Source of the DNA: Deltaproteobacteria bacterium | GTDB taxonomy: Bacteria > Desulfobacterota > Desulfobacteria > Desulfobacterales > SURF-7 | NCBI GenBank assembly: GCA_019307665.1 | Contig: JAFDJC010000139.1 | Span: 1-8,155 of the forward strand | Length of the DNA: 8,155 nucleotides | Direction: 5' to 3' | Part shown: positions 5,347 through 8,155 of the stretch, in pieces | Numbering within the stretch: position 1 is the stretch's first letter | Layout: each line of letters starts with the position of its first letter | The notes under the pieces: model-generated | What the model was told of the DNA's origin: nothing | Seen by the model: the letters and a program-made list of their open reading frames with translations, nothing else | The model's database searches: none | Translations under genes and position numbers: made by a program

Positions 5347-5661
5347 ATGAGCTTTCATAATTCTAAAACAGAAAATGATTCATCTGTAAAAACGCATGAG
5401 ACTATTAAAGAACCTCCCATGTACAAAGTTCTTTTGCACAATGATAATTATACGACCATGGAATTTGTTGTAGAGGTTCTGATCACCGTATTCAGAAAAA
5501 CACCGGAAAGCGCTACCCAAGTAATGCTTAATGTCCACAAACTGGGAATCGGAGTTTGCGGTACTTATTCCTATGAACTGGCAGAGACAAAAGTCGATTC
5601 GGTACATTTGCTGGCCGGGGAACATGGTTTTCCTCTGAAATGTTCCATGGAAAAGGAGTGA
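5347..5661 (+). CDS. clpS: ClpS, N-degron adaptor for ClpA
   Basis: This 104-residue cytoplasmic adaptor binds proteins with destabilising N-terminal residues (Leu, Phe, Tyr, Trp) and hands them to ClpA for ClpAP degradation. A flexible N-terminal arm of about 22 residues, needed for delivery, is followed by the core: PPMYKVLLHNDNYTTMEFV (23-41), the helix VLITVFRKTPESATQVML, NVHKLG (62-67) and YSYELAETKV (75-83). Aligning from memory with E. coli ClpS, Asn32, Asp33 and His64 match pocket residues N34, D35 and H66, and Met38 matches the gate residue M40. The residue matching D36 is Asn34, so the motif reads NDN rather than NDD. I chose ATG 5347, with a modest AGG six bases upstream (5338-5340). 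The longer frame from a TTG at 5326 adds seven residues without a Shine-Dalgarno and exceeds the usual family length. clpA begins four bases after the TGA, and its ribosome-binding site lies inside the last codons of clpS. Confidence 0.94.
   Translation: MSFHNSKTENDSSVKTHETIKEPPMYKVLLHNDNYTTMEFVVEVLITVFRKTPESATQVMLNVHKLGIGVCGTYSYELAETKVDSVHLLAGEHGFPLKCSMEKE
5653..5658 (+). promoter_or_regulatory. Ribosome-binding site of clpA inside clpS
   Basis: AAGGAG lies seven bases before the clpA ATG (5666), within the final codons of clpS. This settles the start: an ATG at 5661 is followed at once by a stop. It also suggests coupled translation of adaptor and unfoldase. Confidence 0.85.
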
Positions 5662-5665
5662 TGAT

Positions 5666-7945
5666 ATGATCAGCAAGGAACTGAGCGCCACCTTAGGGTT
5701 TGCTGTAAGGGAAGCCAAAAAAAGACGGCATGAATATGTATGTCTGGAACACGTTCTCTTTGCAATAGTTCATGATAATGGCGGTATCGATATTATTGAG
5801 AACTGCGGTGGGAATGTTGAAAAACTGAAAGAAAAGCTCAATACATTTCTGTCGGAAAAAATGGAGAGTGTTTCAATTGAAGGTGATTATATTCTGCAGC
5901 AGACCGTTGGCTTTCAAAGAGTAATTCAAAGGGCCGTAAATCAGGTTAGATCGGCAGAAAAACAGGAAGTTTCTCTGGGTGACATTATCGCTTCAATATT
6001 TATGGAAAAAGACTCTCATGCCGTTTATTTCTTAAAAACCGAAGGGGTTACTAGGCTTGACGTGTTGAACTACATTTCCCACAACATTTCTGATGAACCT
6101 TTCAGTGAAGACCGGATCGAGGAAACTGAAAAGACAGATAAAAAAGAGAAAAAGAAAAAACCCGATGCTTTAGAGATTTTCACTGTTGATCTGGTAGAAA
6201 AAGCGGAGAAGGGCGAACTAGACCCCCTTATAGGCCGTGAGATTGAACTTGAGAGAACCATTCAGGTACTATGCAGGAGGCGTAAACATAATCCAGTATT
6301 TGTGGGCGAACCAGGTGTCGGAAAGACTGCAATGGCTGAAGGGCTTGCTCAGGCAATAGCCAGGGGAGACGTGCCTGATCCTTTAAAAAATTTCCGCATA
6401 TATGCTCTGGATTTAGGAACACTTCTGGCAGGCACCAAGTTTCGCGGGGATTTTGAGCAGCGGCTGAAAAGAATTCTTTCTTTACTGAAAAAAAAGAAAC
6501 AAGTGATTCTTTTTATCGATGAAATCCATACAATTGTTGGTGCAGGCGCAACCAGCAGCGGCTCAATGGATGCATCGAATATACTGAAACCTGTCCTGGC
6601 AGGTGGCGATTTACGCTGTATCGGCTCAAGTACATATGAAGAGTATAAAAATCATTTCGAGAAAGATCGTGCTTTATCCCGGAGGTTTGAAAAGATTGAA
6701 ATTTCTGAACCGGACATCTCGCAAACAGTCAAAATTCTAAAGGGTCTGAAATCATATTATGAAGAATATCATGAAATCATCTATACTGAAAAAGCACTTA
6801 AGGCTGCGGTGGAACTTTCGGCAAAATTCCTTAATGACAGATATCTGCCTGATGAGGCGATCGATGTAATCGACGAGGCAGGCGCCTTTGTAAGGCTTTC
6901 CGGTTCTTCGAGAAGAAAAAAAATTCATGGGACCGACATTGAAAAAATTATTGCAAAGATGGCAAAAATTCCACCTGTAAGTGTTTCAACAAATGACAGA
7001 TCAAAACTGGAAATACTCGAAGATCAGTTAAAAAAGGTTGTGTATGGACAGGATGAGGCGATCAGATCGCTTGTGACGTCAATAAAACGTTCAAGTGCAG
7101 GACTTGGAAACACTGATCAGCCTGTTGGTTCTTTTCTTTTTACCGGTCCCACAGGTGTCGGTAAAACCGAAGTTTCAAAACAGATTGCCGCTGTCCTTGG
7201 CGTCGAATTTTTGCGTTTTGACATGAGCGAATACATGGAAAAACATGCTGTGGCTCGATTAATCGGCGCCCCACCAGGCTATGTCGGTTTTGAGCAGGGT
7301 GGACTACTTACCGACGGTATTCGAAAACATCCATACAGTGTGCTGTTACTCGATGAAATCGAAAAGGCTAATATCGATCTTTTTAACATCCTTTTGCAGG
7401 TCATGGACCATGCAACCCTAACCGATAATAACGGTAAAAAAGCAGATTTCAGAAATGTAATTGTCATTATGACATCGAATGCCGGATCACGTGAAATGAG
7501 CAGCCCAACAATCGGGTTTGGAGGGGGAGGAACAGATGATTCTGAAAGCAAGGGTAAAAAAGCTATTGAAAAATATTTTACACCGGAATTTAGAAACAGA
7601 CTGGATGCTATTATCAACTTCAACTCTTTGGACCATGAAATTATGAAAAAAGTAGTAGACAAGTTCATGGATGAATTGAAAAACCAACTTTCCGTAAAAA
7701 AAATATCCCTCGAACTCTCACATGAGGCAAGAACATGGCTTGCACGGAACGGGCATGATACACGCTATGGAGCACGTCCCCTTGGCAGATTGATTCAGAA
7801 CGAAATAAAAGACCGGCTGTCTGATCAGATTTTATTCGGTGAACTGGAGAAGGGAGGGAGTGTCTCTATTGATCTTGAAAATGACGGGCTTGTTTTCACT
7901 TTTACAAAAAACAGCTCTGTTTCAGGAAACGGCAAAAATGCATGA
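5666..7945 (+). CDS. clpA: ClpA, ATP-dependent Clp protease ATP-binding subunit
   Basis: This 759-residue Hsp100 AAA+ unfoldase forms hexamers that thread substrates into ClpP; E. coli ClpA is 758. The N-domain (1-145) has two Clp-N repeats (LEHVLFAIVHDN near 28; GDIIASIFMEKDSHA near 105), the docking site for ClpS. A charged linker (147-168) follows. D1 holds Walker A GEPGVGKT (214-221), pore loop GTKFRGDFE (256-264), Walker B ILFIDEIH (281-288) and arginine finger LSRRFEK (337-343). D2 holds Walker A GPTGVGKT (494-501), pore loop GYVG (538-541), Walker B LLLDEIEKAN (560-569), the ClpP-binding IGF loop (616-618, in a Gly-rich stretch), FRNRLD (642-647) and sensor 2 GARPLGR (702-708). The long middle domain of ClpB is absent, and the ClpS neighbour supports ClpA over ClpC. 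The D1 pore loop has Phe259 where Tyr is usual. The last four bases overlap aat as ATGA. No clpP is in the window, so ClpP must be encoded elsewhere. Confidence 0.97.
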   Translation: MISKELSATLGFAVREAKKRRHEYVCLEHVLFAIVHDNGGIDIIENCGGNVEKLKEKLNTFLSEKMESVSIEGDYILQQTVGFQRVIQRAVNQVRSAEKQEVSLGDIIASIFMEKDSHAVYFLKTEGVTRLDVLNYISHNISDEPFSEDRIEETEKTDKKEKKKKPDALEIFTVDLVEKAEKGELDPLIGREIELERTIQVLCRRRKHNPVFVGEPGVGKTAMAEGLAQAIARGDVPDPLKNFRIYALDLGTLLAGTKFRGDFEQRLKRILSLLKKKKQVILFIDEIHTIVGAGATSSGSMDASNILKPVLAGGDLRCIGSSTYEEYKNHFEKDRALSRRFEKIEISEPDISQTVKILKGLKSYYEEYHEIIYTEKALKAAVELSAKFLNDRYLPDEAIDVIDEAGAFVRLSGSSRRKKIHGTDIEKIIAKMAKIPPVSVSTNDRSKLEILEDQLKKVVYGQDEAIRSLVTSIKRSSAGLGNTDQPVGSFLFTGPTGVGKTEVSKQIAAVLGVEFLRFDMSEYMEKHAVARLIGAPPGYVGFEQGGLLTDGIRKHPYSVLLLDEIEKANIDLFNILLQVMDHATLTDNNGKKADFRNVIVIMTSNAGSREMSSPTIGFGGGGTDDSESKGKKAIEKYFTPEFRNRLDAIINFNSLDHEIMKKVVDKFMDELKNQLSVKKISLELSHEARTWLARNGHDTRYGARPLGRLIQNEIKDRLSDQILFGELEKGGSVSIDLENDGLVFTFTKNSSVSGNGKNA

Positions 7946-8155
7946 CGATTTACCTGTTGTCTGATGATTTGTTTTTCCCGCAGCCTGATCTTGCCGGGAA
8001 AGACGGTTTGCTTGCGGTGGGAGGTGATTTAAGCAAGGAACGACTGCTGCTGGCATATCACAATGGTATCTTCCCCTGGTTTTCAGATGATGAACCGATA
8101 ATCTGGTGGTCCCCTGATCCCCGTCTTGTGCTTTATCCTGATGAACTGAAAATTT
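7942..8155 (+). CDS. aat: Aat, leucyl/phenylalanyl-tRNA--protein transferase (3' end missing)
   Basis: These are the first 71 residues of the transferase that adds Leu or Phe from aminoacyl-tRNA to proteins with N-terminal Lys or Arg (in some cases Met), creating ClpS-recognised N-degrons. The frame runs off the window; the full protein is normally about 200-240 residues. The N-terminal hallmarks are clear: FFPQPDLAGKDGLLAVGGDL (11-30), SKERLLLAYHNGIFPWF (31-47) and PIIWWSPDPRLVLYP (52-66), containing the family's G-L-L-A-x-G-G-D-L, G-I-F-P-W and W-W-S-P-D-P-R motifs. The start ATG at 7942 shares bases with the clpA stop (ATGA, 7942-7945). A weak purine-rich AGGAAA lies at 7923-7928, so translation is probably coupled to clpA. 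The earlier ATG at 7938 gives only eight codons. The catalytic C-terminal GNAT-like domain is beyond the window. Confidence 0.96.
   Translation, partial: MTIYLLSDDLFFPQPDLAGKDGLLAVGGDLSKERLLLAYHNGIFPWFSDDEPIIWWSPDPRLVLYPDELKI

Noticed and set aside
7279..7668. A 129-codon minus-strand frame inside clpA
   Set aside because: It is a shadow of the conserved D2 AAA+ module, with no homology signature and low-complexity composition.
1..8155. CRISPR arrays, tRNA/rRNA genes, intact insertion sequences or phage genes
   Set aside because: No regularly spaced repeats, no cloverleaf-like sequence, no transposase motifs and no phage structural motifs were seen on either strand.

Overview
The window reads as a chromosomal segment of a Gram-negative bacterium of moderate to low G+C. 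The best guess is a member of the Desulfobacterota (former Deltaproteobacteria). This rests on the pairing of an M23 envelope peptidase with secA, the clpS-clpA-aat set typical of proteobacteria in the broad sense, the style of the FolD sequence, and a YD-repeat (RHS) remnant. The taxonomic call is inference; nothing here fixes a genus.

Layout. Bases 1-396 are the C-terminal part of folD (one-carbon metabolism), closed by a strong intrinsic terminator at 436-475. A small accessory patch follows (about 480-1500). It holds an orphan internal fragment of an RHS/YD-repeat protein (485-751), a complete minus-strand hicB-hicA toxin-antitoxin pair (1199-766) with a dyad across its likely promoter, and a gene-free stretch. 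That stretch carries an AT-rich segment with direct repeats and a compact GC-rich hairpin element (about 1371-1466).

From about 1488 onward the window is core housekeeping sequence on the plus strand. A good sigma70-type promoter precedes a membrane-anchored M23 metallopeptidase (1606-2532), then secA (2655-5180). A second promoter-like element follows, then the tightly packed unit clpS (5347-5661), clpA (5666-7945) and aat (7942 to the window edge).

How the genes work together. ClpS, ClpA and Aat are the adaptor, unfoldase and amino-acid transferase of the bacterial N-degron (N-end rule) pathway. Aat adds Leu/Phe to substrates, ClpS recognises the destabilising N-terminus, and ClpA unfolds the substrate for ClpP, which is not in the window. 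Having all three in one overlapping unit is the most coherent functional story here. SecA and the M23 peptidase both serve envelope biogenesis. The HicBA pair and the RHS scrap mark the folD-M23 interval as a site of accessory DNA turnover. I found no clearly new multi-gene system. The points most worth a second look are the ClpS pocket substitution, the contiguous N-degron operon, the GC-rich hairpin element, and the operator-like symmetry at the hicBA, M23 and clpS promoters.
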